Source of the DNA: an uncultured Clostridia bacterium
Lineage (GTDB): Bacteria; Bacillota; Clostridia; TANB77; CAG-508
Assembly: GCA_947627935.1 (NCBI GenBank)
Contig: CANQXY010000010.1
Location: 1 to 44,263, forward strand
Direction of reading: 5' to 3'
Length of the DNA: 44,263 nt
This document shows positions 16,953-26,107 of this stretch, piece by piece. Under the pieces are notes generated by a model, which ran no database searches, was not told the origin of the DNA, and saw nothing but the letters and a program-made list of their open reading frames with translations. Within the stretch, counting starts at the first letter, position 1. Each line of letters opens with the position of its first letter. Position numbers and translations under genes: made by a program.

Positions 16953-16981
16953 AAAGTGTATATAAATATATATACACTTTT
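16952..16981. terminator. Bidirectional terminator between DUF1064 gene and mutS
   Basis: AAAAGTGTATATA pairs perfectly with TATATACACTTTT around a 4-nt loop; A/T runs on both sides serve both convergent genes. It overlaps the mutS stop region. Confidence 0.8.
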
Positions 16982-19586
16982 AATTTATTTTTTCTTTTAT
17001 TTTTACTAATGTATTTAATGCATCAATTGGTGTCAATTCATTTAAATTTATTTTATCTATTTCATGTGCTATTTCTGCAATTTTGTAGTTAAACATATCA
17101 AATTGACCTTCAACTTGTTTTTTGTTTTCTTGTTTTTTATTAGTCAATATATTTTTTCTTTCTAATGATGATAATATTTCATTTGCCTTTTGGGTTACAG
17201 ATTTTGGAACACCTGCTAAACGTGCAACATGAATTCCATAACTTTCATCTGTTCCACCTCTTACGATTTTTCTTAAGAAAATTATATCTTCACCTTTTTC
17301 TTTTACTGCTATAGAATAGTTTTTTACACCATCTAATTTTTCTTCTAATTCTGTAAGTTCATGATAATGTGTAGCAAATAAAGTTTTTGCTCCACATTTT
17401 TCTTTGTCTGCAATGAATTCTGCTACTGCCCAAGCTATTGAAAGTCCATCATATGTTGAAGTTCCTCTTCCTATTTCATCTAAAATAATTAAACTATTTG
17501 GTGTTGCTTCTTTTAAAATTGTTGCAACCTCCATCATCTCTACCATAAATGTACTTTGTCCTAAACTCAAATCATCTGATGCTCCAACTCTTGTAAAAAT
17601 CTTATCTACTACTCCTATAGATGCTTCTTCTGCTGGTACAAAACTACCAACTTGAGCCATCAAAGTAATTAATGCAACTTGTCTCATATAAGTAGATTTA
17701 CCAGCCATATTAGGTCCAGTTATAATTGACAATCTATTTTCATCTTTATCTAAATATGTATCATTTTCAACAAAACTACCTGTTCCTAACATTTTTTCTA
17801 TTACAGGATGTCTTCCATTTTTTATATTTATTATTCCATTAGAATTTACATTTGGCATACAATAATTCATATCTTCTGCAACTTCAGCAAATGATGATAA
17901 AACATCTAATGTAGAGATTACATTTGCTGACTTTTGAAGTCTTTTAACATTTTTAGATATTTCCTCTCTTATTGATGTAAATGCATTATACTCTAAATTT
18001 ATTACTTTTTCTTCAGCTCCCAATATTTGATTTTCTAAATTTTTTAGTTCTTCTGTTATATATCTTTCTGCATTTGTTAATGTTTGTTTTCTTATAAATC
18101 TATCAGGAACTTGATTTAAATAAGATTTAGTAACTTCTATATAGTAACCAAATACTTTATTAAACCCAACTTTTAATGATTTTATACCTGTTTTTTCTCT
18201 TTCTTCCGCTTCTACCTTAAGTATCCAATTCTTACCCTCTGTAGTAGCTGTTTTTAGTTTATCTATTTCTTCATCATATCCAAGTTTTATTATTCCACCA
18301 TCTTTTATTGTCATTGGAGGATCATCAACAATTGATTTTTCTATCAATTCATAAATATCAGTAAGTTCATCTAAATTTTCATATAATTCTTGTAATAAAT
18401 CACATTTCGTATTTTCCAATATTTTTTTAACATCTGGTAATTTAGATACAGAATTTTTTAATGTAACCATGTCTCTTGCATTAGCATTACCATATGCCAT
18501 TTTTCCTGCTAATCTTTCAATATCATAAACTCTTTTTAAATTATCTATAATATCTCCTCTTAATATAATGTCATCTTTTAATTCTTTTACTGCGTTTAAT
18601 CTTCTATTAATCTCATTTACATCTATTAATGGGTCATTTAACCATCTTCTTAATTGTCTTCCTCCCATTGATGTAGAAGTTTTATCTAATACCCAAAGTA
18701 AAGTTCCTTTTTTAGATTTGTCTCTCATTTTTTCAGTAATTTCTAAATTTCTTCTTGCTGTTATATCTAATGACATATATCTTGAAATGCTATATAATAC
18801 AATTTTATTTATATGATCTAAAGACGTCATTTGTGTTTGTTCAAGATATTCTAATAATGCATTTATTGAGCATATAGATAATGTTTTATCTGTTATATCT
18901 TTTATTTCTTTTTGATTAGTATCTATAAAATTAAATCTGTATTTTATTTTTTCTGCATCATTTTCAAAATATTTATCATTAAATTTAGTTATATATACGT
19001 CAAATCTTTCTTTTATCTTTTCCATTTCTTCTGTACAATCTGACATCATACTATTTATTACAATTTCTGATGGCATGTATCTTGCAATTTCATCTAGTAC
19101 TAAAGGAAAATTTTGATTATCTTTTATTTCTACTGAATAAAACTCACCTGTTGAAATATCACATACACTTATACCAAAATATATTCCACTTTTAAATATT
19201 GACATTATAAAATTGTTTTTTCTTTCTTCAAGCATATTGCTTTCTACTAGTGTACCAGGTGTTACTATTTTTATAACTCCTCTTTTAACAATTCCTTTTG
19301 TCTCTTTAGGATCTTCTAATTGTTCACATATAGCAACTTTATAACCCTTTGCAACTAATCTTGATATATAGACTTCAGCAGCATGATATGGTATACCACA
19401 CATTGGTGCTCTTTCTTCTTGTCCACAATCTTTTCCTGTTAATGTAAGTTCTAGTTCTCTAGATGCTGTTATTGCATCATCAAAAAACATTTCATAGAAA
19501 TCGCCTAATCTATAAAATAATATACAATCTTTATATTGTTCTTTTGTTTCAAGATACTTTTGCATCATCGGTGAAAATTCTGCCAT
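16980..19586 (-). CDS. mutS: DNA mismatch repair protein MutS
   Basis: Recognises base mismatches and starts repair together with MutL. The 868 residues hold the mismatch-binding domain with the Phe-x-Glu-type site in RLGDFYEMFFDDA (~26-38), connector, lever and clamp regions, and the ATPase with ITGPNMAGKSTYMRQVAL (Walker A), IILDEIGRGTSTYDGLS (Walker B/signature) and ATHYHELTEL. A C-terminal EGQFDMF-type tail is also present. The length is that of MutS1. It follows miaB and an HTH gene on the same strand; mutL is not in the window. GGAG lies 11 nt before the ATG. Confidence 0.98.
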   Translation of the reverse strand: MAEFSPMMQKYLETKEQYKDCILFYRLGDFYEMFFDDAITASRELELTLTGKDCGQEERAPMCGIPYHAAEVYISRLVAKGYKVAICEQLEDPKETKGIVKRGVIKIVTPGTLVESNMLEERKNNFIMSIFKSGIYFGISVCDISTGEFYSVEIKDNQNFPLVLDEIARYMPSEIVINSMMSDCTEEMEKIKERFDVYITKFNDKYFENDAEKIKYRFNFIDTNQKEIKDITDKTLSICSINALLEYLEQTQMTSLDHINKIVLYSISRYMSLDITARRNLEITEKMRDKSKKGTLLWVLDKTSTSMGGRQLRRWLNDPLIDVNEINRRLNAVKELKDDIILRGDIIDNLKRVYDIERLAGKMAYGNANARDMVTLKNSVSKLPDVKKILENTKCDLLQELYENLDELTDIYELIEKSIVDDPPMTIKDGGIIKLGYDEEIDKLKTATTEGKNWILKVEAEEREKTGIKSLKVGFNKVFGYYIEVTKSYLNQVPDRFIRKQTLTNAERYITEELKNLENQILGAEEKVINLEYNAFTSIREEISKNVKRLQKSANVISTLDVLSSFAEVAEDMNYCMPNVNSNGIINIKNGRHPVIEKMLGTGSFVENDTYLDKDENRLSIITGPNMAGKSTYMRQVALITLMAQVGSFVPAEEASIGVVDKIFTRVGASDDLSLGQSTFMVEMMEVATILKEATPNSLIILDEIGRGTSTYDGLSIAWAVAEFIADKEKCGAKTLFATHYHELTELEEKLDGVKNYSIAVKEKGEDIIFLRKIVRGGTDESYGIHVARLAGVPKSVTQKANEILSSLERKNILTNKKQENKKQVEGQFDMFNYKIAEIAHEIDKINLNELTPIDALNTLVKIKEKIN

Positions 19587-19648
19587 TTATTTTTCTTCTC
19601 CTTTATTTCTTTCATTTTCTTCATTAATATCTATTTGGTTATTTGCTC

Positions 19649-20203
19649 TTATAATTTGTTCTCTATAGTGATTTTTATGTTGTTTTTTGCTTTGCTTGGA
19701 TTTTCTTCCATTTGTTTAATTCTATCAATAAATTCTTGTCTTCTATTTTTTACTTCATTTTCGTATTGTAGTGGTTCTTGTTTTTGATATCCTTCTAAAG
19801 CTTTTTCAATAATATATTCTAATTTTTCTTCACTATCAGTATTTAAATAATCTTGATATAAATTAAATAATTCGGGATTAATTTCATTTATTTTTCTAAA
19901 TCTTCTTTGTATAGTTCTTTTTGATACTCCATAAATATTTTCTAAGTCTTTTTGAGAAACACCTGAAATAATTGATTCTCTCATCAATTGTTCAAAGTCA
20001 ATGCTTTTAATATCTCTTGGTATGTATGGATGTAAGCTCATAAATTTCATATAAAGTTCATTATCTTCTTGTTTTAATTTATACACTTTTCTATATAAAG
20101 TATCTAGGCCTACTCTTTTTTCTCTACATGCTTCTTTCAAATTTATTTTTTTATCATTTTCTACTAAATTTAATATAAATTCTTTCCACTCATTATCCTT
20201 CAT
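19649..20203 (-). CDS. HTH-containing protein between miaB and mutS
   Basis: A 184-residue basic protein of unknown family. Two helix-turn-helix-like segments are visible: LKEACREKRVGLDTLYRKVY (residues ~22-41) and SQKDLENIYGVSKRTIQRRF (~99-118), the latter a clear resolvase/homeodomain-like motif. It overlaps the end of miaB by 11 nt and would be co-transcribed. In another frame coding potential continues from the A6 run near 19682-19687 (KNHYREQIIRANNQ...) to a stop at 19587-19589 directly before the mutS ATG. One added A would join the frames and lengthen the protein by about 20 residues, so the present C-terminus may be a frameshift artefact. Confidence 0.6.
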   Translation of the reverse strand: MKDNEWKEFILNLVENDKKINLKEACREKRVGLDTLYRKVYKLKQEDNELYMKFMSLHPYIPRDIKSIDFEQLMRESIISGVSQKDLENIYGVSKRTIQRRFRKINEINPELFNLYQDYLNTDSEEKLEYIIEKALEGYQKQEPLQYENEVKNRRQEFIDRIKQMEENPSKAKNNIKITIENKL

Positions 20204-21629
20204 TTATTATCTTTCCTTTTAAATACCACATATGTTCTGATACTATTTTTAAATCTATAATTTTCTGAATTAGATCTTGCTTACCTTCAAATACTACAAC
20301 TTTATTACTATCTGTTCTTCCTGTAAGCATATCTTTATTATTTTTACTTGGTCCTTCAACTAATACTTTTTGAATTGTACCTACATATTTTTGATTATTT
20401 TCTTGTATTTGACTTTCAACTAAAGCTTTTAGTTTATCAAATCTTTTATGTTTTATTTCTTCAGGTATTTGATTTTTCATTTTATCTCCTGGAGTTCCAA
20501 CTCTTCTTGAATATATAAACATATATACTTGTTCAAATTTAACTTGTCTTACAACATCTAAAGTATCTTCAAAATCTTCATCTGTTTCTCCTGCAAATCC
20601 TACAATTATATCTGTTGAAAGTACTAAATTTGGTATTTCCTTTTTCATTTTTTTAACTAAATCTAAATATTGTTCTTTAGTATATTTTCTATTCATTATT
20701 TTAAGCATATTTGTACTTCCTGATTGTAGAGGCAAATGTATTAGCTTACATATTTTATCACAATCTCTAATTGCTTCAATTACATCATCTGTAAAATCTT
20801 TTGGGTGTGGAGAAACAAATCTAATTCTTTCAATCCCATCTATTTTATTTATTTCTCTTAAAAGTTTAGCAAAAGAATTTATTTTATCATATTTTCCTGT
20901 ATCTTTCCTTTTTCCATTTTTTATTTCTTCCATTTCTACTCTTAAATATGAATTAACATTTTGACCAAGTAAAGTAACTTCTTTATATCCATCTTTTGCT
21001 AATTGTTTTATTTCATTTATTATATCTTCTGGATCTCTACTTCTTTCTCTTCCTCTAACATATGGAACAATACAATAACTGCAAAAATTATTACATCCAT
21101 TCATTATTGTTACTTGAGCTTGAAAATTACTACTTCTTTTTATTGGTAATCCTTCATATATTTTTCCATCTATATCTAAAATATCATCTATTTTTTTATT
21201 TTCAATTAAAGCTTTATATAAATCTTCTGGAAATTTATGAAGAGTATGTGTTCCAAATATAATATCAACAAATGGATATGATTCATGTAATTTTTGGGTA
21301 ATATGTTTTTCTTGCATCATGCATCCGCCTATAGCGATTATAATACCTTTAGTTTCTTTTATTTTTTTCAATTCTCCTAATTTTCCAAATAATTTATCTT
21401 CCGCATTTTCTCTTACACAACAAGTATTAAAAATAACTATATCTGCATCTTCAAAATCATTTGAAGGTATATAATTCATTTCTTCTAACATACCACATAT
21501 TTTTTCTGAATCATTTTCATTTAACTGGCAACCCATTGTTAATATTGAATATTTTAATTTTTTATTATTTAATTTTTTTACTTTATTTATGTAATTTTTC
21601 TGTTCTTGAATTTCTTTTGAAGTGTACAT
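20193..21629 (-). CDS. miaB: tRNA-2-methylthio-N6-dimethylallyladenosine synthase MiaB
   Basis: A radical-SAM methylthiotransferase that modifies A37 of tRNAs reading UNN codons. Order: UPF0004 domain with TMGCQLNENDSE, FNTCCVRENAEDK and GGCMMQEK (three Cys for the auxiliary cluster), radical-SAM CNNFCSYCIVPYVRGRERSR, and a C-terminal TRAM domain. The ATG at 21629 (MYTSKEIQ) is chosen because TAAGGAGG lies 7 nt upstream; an 18-residue longer start has no site. An upstream TTGCAA, 17-bp spacer and TAGAAT could be its promoter. The protein is ~478 residues, slightly long at the N-terminus. Confidence 0.96.
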   Translation of the reverse strand: MYTSKEIQEQKNYINKVKKLNNKKLKYSILTMGCQLNENDSEKICGMLEEMNYIPSNDFEDADIVIFNTCCVRENAEDKLFGKLGELKKIKETKGIIIAIGGCMMQEKHITQKLHESYPFVDIIFGTHTLHKFPEDLYKALIENKKIDDILDIDGKIYEGLPIKRSSNFQAQVTIMNGCNNFCSYCIVPYVRGRERSRDPEDIINEIKQLAKDGYKEVTLLGQNVNSYLRVEMEEIKNGKRKDTGKYDKINSFAKLLREINKIDGIERIRFVSPHPKDFTDDVIEAIRDCDKICKLIHLPLQSGSTNMLKIMNRKYTKEQYLDLVKKMKKEIPNLVLSTDIIVGFAGETDEDFEDTLDVVRQVKFEQVYMFIYSRRVGTPGDKMKNQIPEEIKHKRFDKLKALVESQIQENNQKYVGTIQKVLVEGPSKNNKDMLTGRTDSNKVVVFEGKQDLIQKIIDLKIVSEHMWYLKGKIINEG

Positions 21630-21702
21630 CTTTTTCCTCCTTAAGCTACTGTTTATTCTATTATATTTTGTCGTATTTTGCAATATTAAAAGACAAAAAA
21701 AT

Positions 21703-21726
21703 AAAGCAGCATTAAATTGCTACTTA
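21703..21726 (-). terminator. Terminator after rpmE
   Basis: AAAGCAGCA pairs with TGCTACTT around a short AT loop; a run of T's follows on the minus strand (A's at 21694-21701). Confidence 0.72.
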
Positions 21727-21732
21727 TTTTAT

Positions 21733-21933
21733 TTATTCAAGACCATATTTCTTTTTAAATTTATCTGCTCTACCACCTGTTGTATCTAATCTTAAATTAC
21801 CTGTCCAATAAGGATGACATTTTGAGCATATATCTACTTTTATATCTTTTTTTGTTGAACCAACTTCTAAAACATTTCCACAAGCACATGTTATTGTTGT
21901 TTGATTATATGTTGGATGTATTCCTTCTTTCAT
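21733..21933 (-). CDS. rpmE: Ribosomal protein L31 (zinc form)
   Basis: A 66-residue 50S ribosomal protein beginning [12 protein letters not shown], with [16 protein letters not shown] and [12 protein letters not shown]. The C-x-C plus C-x2-C set marks the zinc-binding C+ form, in contrast to the zinc-independent paralogue used under zinc limitation. Length and end (KFKKKYGLE) fit the family. AGAGGTG precedes the ATG. It is monocistronic, with a terminator downstream; a plausible promoter (TTGAAA, 17 bp, TAATAT) lies about 55 bp upstream. Confidence 0.97.
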   Translation of the reverse strand: MKEGIHPTYNQTTITCACGNVLEVGSTKKDIKVDICSKCHPYWTGNLRLDTTGGRADKFKKKYGLE

Positions 21934-22025
21934 TATGAATTCACCTCTTTCTAATAGTTAATAATTTTGCCAAATAATATATTATCATATTTTTTTATAT
22001 ATTTCAAGTATTATTTAGTTTATTT

Positions 22026-22178
22026 TTAATTTTGTTTGCTTTTTTCATATGTATATCTAGCAGAATCAATAAGTTCAGTATTTAATGATACTTTCTTTAT
22101 TAATTTAAGCATAATATTAAATATACAAGCAATTATTAAAATTAATATACAAATTTTTTTCCAATATTTTGCTAACAT
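22026..22178 (-). CDS. 50-residue single-span membrane protein
   Basis: A small open frame with a good ribosome binding site (TTAGGAG before ATG at 22178). The product has a short basic N-terminus (MLAKYWKK), one hydrophobic helix (ICILILIIACIFNIM) and a charged C-terminal part ending ARYTYEKSKQN. A strong promoter at 22217-22244 on the same strand supports a real gene. I know no family for it. Nothing else lies between rpmE and the VanW-type gene, so it is transcribed alone. Confidence 0.6.
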   Translation of the reverse strand: MLAKYWKKICILILIIACIFNIMLKLIKKVSLNTELIDSARYTYEKSKQN

Positions 22179-22216
22179 AATTTTCTCCTAATTTATTAAA
22201 TAATCTATCATATATA

Positions 22217-22244
22217 ATTATACTATATTTTAAATTTTTGTCAA
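22217..22244 (-). promoter_or_regulatory. Sigma-A promoter of the 50-residue membrane protein gene
   Basis: Minus strand: TTGACA (22239-22244), 16-bp spacer, TATAAT (22217-22222); both hexamers are consensus. Confidence 0.75.
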
Positions 22245-22303
22245 TATTATTAATTTTTTTGGTAATAATATTTTATATAAATTTAAAATATAAGGAGAAA
22301 CTT

Positions 22304-22975
22304 ATGTCTAAAAAAATTTTTTTTATAATTATAATTTTTTTATTAATTTTTACACTTGTTGGATGTAATTTTAATAATGATAATAATAGCAATAACAATA
22401 ATTCTTTAGATGTTCAATCCCAAGAAAGCACTAATAGTGATTATTCTGCACAAAAAACTGAATCAACTACAAATAATCCTACAATTGAAATTACTAAAAA
22501 TGCTACTACTCCATCAGAAGAAGAAATTTCTAATTTTTCAACAAAAATATATACAAAAGACAGTGCAAGACAAAACAATTTAACAATCACTTGTAAATCT
22601 TTAGATGGAACAGAAGTTAAACCTGGTGAAACTTTTTCTTTTTGTAATACCGTAGGAAAAGCAACTACAGCTAGAGGATATCAAAAAGCAGATATATTTA
22701 CTGCAGATGGTAAAAAGACTAAAGGATTAGGCGGTGGTAATTGTCAAATTAGTAGTACACTATATAATGCTGTTTTACAAGTAAATGGTTTAACAGTAAC
22801 AGAAAGACATGCACATAGTAATTATGTACCATATATCCAAAAAGGTAAAGATGCTGCTGTTGCATATGGAGGTTATGATTTAAAGTTTGTAAACAACTTA
22901 GATAAAACAATAAAAATAAAAGCTGGAAATTCTAAAGATAATGTAACAATTACTTTACTTGCATTAAATTCATAA
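22304..22975 (+). CDS. VanW-domain lipoprotein
   Basis: About 223 residues. A signal peptide ends in the lipobox TLVGC, so the protein should be lipid-anchored outside the membrane. A low-complexity Asn/Ser/Thr linker (~22-75) leads to a VanW domain with KPGETFSFCNTVGKATTARG and GLGGGNCQISSTLYNAVLQ followed by RHAHSNYVPYI. VanW is named from vancomycin-resistance clusters, but its reaction is unknown and most members are ordinary envelope proteins. The ATG at 22304 has AAGGAG upstream; an earlier in-frame start at 22238 lacks one. The DD-carboxypeptidase gene follows after 46 nt on the same strand, which suggests a shared cell-wall role. Confidence 0.88.
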   Translation: MSKKIFFIIIIFLLIFTLVGCNFNNDNNSNNNNSLDVQSQESTNSDYSAQKTESTTNNPTIEITKNATTPSEEEISNFSTKIYTKDSARQNNLTITCKSLDGTEVKPGETFSFCNTVGKATTARGYQKADIFTADGKKTKGLGGGNCQISSTLYNAVLQVNGLTVTERHAHSNYVPYIQKGKDAAVAYGGYDLKFVNNLDKTIKIKAGNSKDNVTITLLALNS

Positions 22976-23021
22976 TTTAATTTTGATAGCATATAATTTA
23001 CTAATATTTGGAGGGATTTAT

Positions 23022-24245
23022 ATGCATAAATTAAAAATCATGATATTATTTCTTACAATTTTAACTTGCTTTTCTACTTTTTGTTTTGCAGATTATGGCC
23101 AATATATATGGTCTGGCTATGATGTAACTGCTCCTACTTCTAGTAATATAGGAGATGCTGAAAATAATAATAAACTAGGATTAGAATCACCATCTGCAAT
23201 TTTAATAGAACAATCTACAGGTCAAATATTATATTCTCATAATATACATGAAAAATTAAGACCTGCTAGTGTTACTAAAGTTATGAGTCTTCTTTTAATA
23301 ATGGAACAAATAGATAGTGGTAAACTTTCTTTATCAGATCAAATTTCGTGTAGTCAAAATGCTTCTTCTATGGGTGGGTCTCAAATATGGTTAGATACAA
23401 CAGAAACATTATCTGTATCTGATATGTTAAAAGCAATTTGTGTTGTTTCTGCAAATGATTGTGTTGTTGCAATGGCAGAACATATAGCAGGTTCAGAAGA
23501 AGCTTTTGTTGATATGATGAATGATAAAGCAAAAGAACTTGGTATGAATGATACAACATTTAAAAATTGCCATGGGATAGATGAAGATGGTCATGTCACA
23601 TCTAGTTATGATATTGCACTTATGTCTAGAGAACTTTTAAATAATCATCCAAGTATAACTCAATATACAACTATATGGATGGATAGTTTAAGAGATGGAA
23701 AATCAGAACTTGTAAATACAAACAAATTAGTTAGAAATTATAAAGGTGCAACTGGATTAAAAACAGGTTCAACTTCACTTGCTATGTTTAATTTATCTGC
23801 AAGTGCTACAAGAGATGATTTATCACTAATTGCTGTTGTCATGAAATCTCCTTCTTCTGCTGTTAGATTTAGTGAAGCGGAAAAACTTTTAAATTATGGT
23901 TTTAATAATTTTTCTTTCAAACAATTTGCTAAAAAAGGAGATGTTTTAAAACAAATAAATGTTGCAAAAGGTGTAGCTGATAAAGTTAATTGTATATATG
24001 AAAACGATTCAGGTGTATTACTAGAAAAAGGGCAAGATAAAAATGTAACTCAAGAAATTACTTTAGATGAAAATATATCTGCTCCTGTTTATGAAGGTCA
24101 AAAAGTTGGTGAAATTAAATATTTATTAAATGATCAAACTTTAGATACGACTAATATAATAGCACAAAATGATGTTGAAAAATTAAATATATTTACAATG
24201 AGTACACATATTTATAATACTTGGTTTAAATTACTAAGAAATTAA
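23022..24245 (+). CDS. D-alanyl-D-alanine carboxypeptidase (S11 family)
   Basis: A low-molecular-weight penicillin-binding protein of 407 residues that trims the terminal D-Ala of peptidoglycan pentapeptides. Signal peptide: MHKLKIMILFLTIL followed by cleavage near CFA-DYG. Catalytic motifs: RPASVTKVMS (SxxK), VVSANDCVV (SxN) and GLKTGSTS (KTG), then the C-terminal PBP5-type beta domain. The ATG at 23022 follows GGAGGG by 8 nt; a start 13 codons earlier is unsupported. The end VDTW-like region (STHIYNTWFKLL) may be a membrane-associating helix, as in PBP5/DacF. It could act in vegetative or sporulation wall remodelling. Confidence 0.93.
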   Translation: MHKLKIMILFLTILTCFSTFCFADYGQYIWSGYDVTAPTSSNIGDAENNNKLGLESPSAILIEQSTGQILYSHNIHEKLRPASVTKVMSLLLIMEQIDSGKLSLSDQISCSQNASSMGGSQIWLDTTETLSVSDMLKAICVVSANDCVVAMAEHIAGSEEAFVDMMNDKAKELGMNDTTFKNCHGIDEDGHVTSSYDIALMSRELLNNHPSITQYTTIWMDSLRDGKSELVNTNKLVRNYKGATGLKTGSTSLAMFNLSASATRDDLSLIAVVMKSPSSAVRFSEAEKLLNYGFNNFSFKQFAKKGDVLKQINVAKGVADKVNCIYENDSGVLLEKGQDKNVTQEITLDENISAPVYEGQKVGEIKYLLNDQTLDTTNIIAQNDVEKLNIFTMSTHIYNTWFKLLRN

Positions 24246-24276
24246 AAAGTTCTATGTTTAAAGCATAGAACTTTTT
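24244..24276. terminator. Bidirectional terminator after the carboxypeptidase gene
   Basis: A perfect 13-bp stem (24244-24256 with 24264-24276) flanked by A and T runs. It lies between convergent genes. Confidence 0.85.
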
Positions 24277-24289
24277 ATCTTTTATAATA

Positions 24290-25993
24290 TTATTTCTTTT
24301 TGTTTTTATAACATTTTATATTTATATATATAAATATTCCAGCTAAAGTAGATAATGATACAATATTTGCTATTTTATTTAAAGTAGTTCCTGTGTATTT
24401 TAAAACTAATGTACCATTTGAATTTATTTTTGTTTCAACAAATCCATTTTCATTTATATATAAATCTAATTTTGTTTTTTCTCCATTGTTATCTATTATT
24501 TTTGCGTCATATCCTAAATAATATATTCTTGGTAATTCTATTACTGTCTCTTCATTACATTCTTTAATTGTAGCTCTAAGATTTGGTGCAACATTTTCTA
24601 AAATTGTAATTTCTGCTTTTCCTTTTTTTACTATTATTGTTTCATCTCTATTTTCAAAATATTCTGTATTTTCTCCAGTACTTATAGGAAGATATTCTCT
24701 TTCCCATCCCATTCCTCTTCCAGATAAATCAATATCTTGAATATTTATTTCTTTAAACATTTCAAAATTATATGCATTATAAACCATATAACCATTAAAT
24801 ATTAATATTGTAATTAATATTATGATTTTTAAGCTTCTTTGTTTTAATTTTTTAAAAAGTATTCCTGCTAATATACTTAAACAAAGTACTAAAATAGTTT
24901 CTAATCTCCATACAAATTGTATCATTACCATCATTTTAGGTAATAATATCCATGGGCAAAACTTTGACATTAAAAATAATATAATACATATGATAATTAA
25001 TAAAAATTTAAAGAAATTTCTCTGATTATTTTCTTTTATTATTTTTTTGTTAAATATAACTGCTATACAAGCTAGCAAAAGTGCTAATAAATTAAGGTAG
25101 TATGTTATTAATGAAAAATCTTTACTCGGTTTTTGAACTAAAAAGTCTTTAACACCCATTGTTGAATTTACAATAGTTCCTCTATTAGACATGCTTTCTC
25201 CTTCAAATACTGTGTATATTCCAAGTAATTTGTGTTCTAATAATGGAATAGTAAATGAAGATGTAAGTAATAATATTAAAATTGAAGAAATTACTAAGGC
25301 TTTAAAGTTCTCTTTTTTAAATACTTTTTTAATGTTTAATAATAAATATACACTTACTAAAGCTGTAAAATATACTGATAATACTAGATGTGAATTTAAC
25401 ATTCCAACATATCCTATTATAAACCATATATAAAATGCTTTTTTATTGCCATAAAATAATTCATATAATCCTAATAATATCATAGGAATAAATATAAACA
25501 TAAATGATTCAGCAAGTGCATCTCTTACAAATACTTCTGTAATTGAATATGGAAATGTTAAATAAAAAATGCTAGATATAATTGCACAATATTTATTAGA
25601 AAACACTTTATATACCAATTTATACATCATAATTCCTGATAAAAAATATACAGCAAAATGTGTTACTTTTAATGCTAATACTATATTACCATTAAATATA
25701 AATGTTAATATGCCTGCACATATATGTGCTAATCTTGGATAAAATATACCTGTTCCATATCCAAAGCCATGTGCTATTATAGGTAATATTTTTGATATAT
25801 TTCCTTGTAATAAATTTGTATATATTGAATATATGTTACTAATATGAAATTCTGTATCATTTCCAATTATATAATTTTTAGAAATTATAAATGGTGTCAT
25901 TATTAATGCTACTACTACAAATAGTATTACATATGGATTAATTAATATTTTATTATAAATAATATTCCAAATTTTCTTTATTTTTTCCTTCAA
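24290..25993 (-). CDS. Polytopic membrane protein, GT-C/PTPS-related type
   Basis: A 567-residue protein with about 11-13 membrane segments and a C-terminal non-membrane region (~400-540) before a last helix. The N-terminal loop ISKNYIIGNDTEFHISNIYS, with its Asp-Thr-Glu-x-His, then GFGYGTGIFYPRLAH and RDALAESFMFIFIPM, resemble membrane glycosyltransferases of GT-C fold and the '6-pyruvoyl-tetrahydropterin synthase-related' membrane family, which has no established link to pterins. A role in transferring sugars from lipid carriers is possible. It stands alone between two terminators. Function not determined. Confidence 0.6.
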   Translation of the reverse strand: MKEKIKKIWNIIYNKILINPYVILFVVVALIMTPFIISKNYIIGNDTEFHISNIYSIYTNLLQGNISKILPIIAHGFGYGTGIFYPRLAHICAGILTFIFNGNIVLALKVTHFAVYFLSGIMMYKLVYKVFSNKYCAIISSIFYLTFPYSITEVFVRDALAESFMFIFIPMILLGLYELFYGNKKAFYIWFIIGYVGMLNSHLVLSVYFTALVSVYLLLNIKKVFKKENFKALVISSILILLLTSSFTIPLLEHKLLGIYTVFEGESMSNRGTIVNSTMGVKDFLVQKPSKDFSLITYYLNLLALLLACIAVIFNKKIIKENNQRNFFKFLLIIICIILFLMSKFCPWILLPKMMVMIQFVWRLETILVLCLSILAGILFKKLKQRSLKIIILITILIFNGYMVYNAYNFEMFKEINIQDIDLSGRGMGWEREYLPISTGENTEYFENRDETIIVKKGKAEITILENVAPNLRATIKECNEETVIELPRIYYLGYDAKIIDNNGEKTKLDLYINENGFVETKINSNGTLVLKYTGTTLNKIANIVSLSTLAGIFIYINIKCYKNKKK

Positions 25994-26014
25994 TATTTTT
26001 CTCCATCTTAAAAT

Positions 26015-26050
26015 AAAAAATAGTTATGTACATTATTTTGTACATAACCA
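26015..26050 (-). terminator. Terminator after gerW
   Basis: GTTATGTACA (26023-26032) pairs with TGTACATAAC (26039-26048); a T-run follows on the minus strand. Confidence 0.78.
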
Positions 26051-26107
26051 TTTTATATAATATTTTTTAGTATTTTTCAAGTATTTTTTATATTTTAATT
26101 ATATCAA

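Noticed and set aside
22238..22303. Longer N-terminus for the VanW lipoprotein
   Set aside because: It would place two hydrophobic segments before the lipobox and lacks a ribosome binding site; AAGGAG precedes the ATG at 22304.
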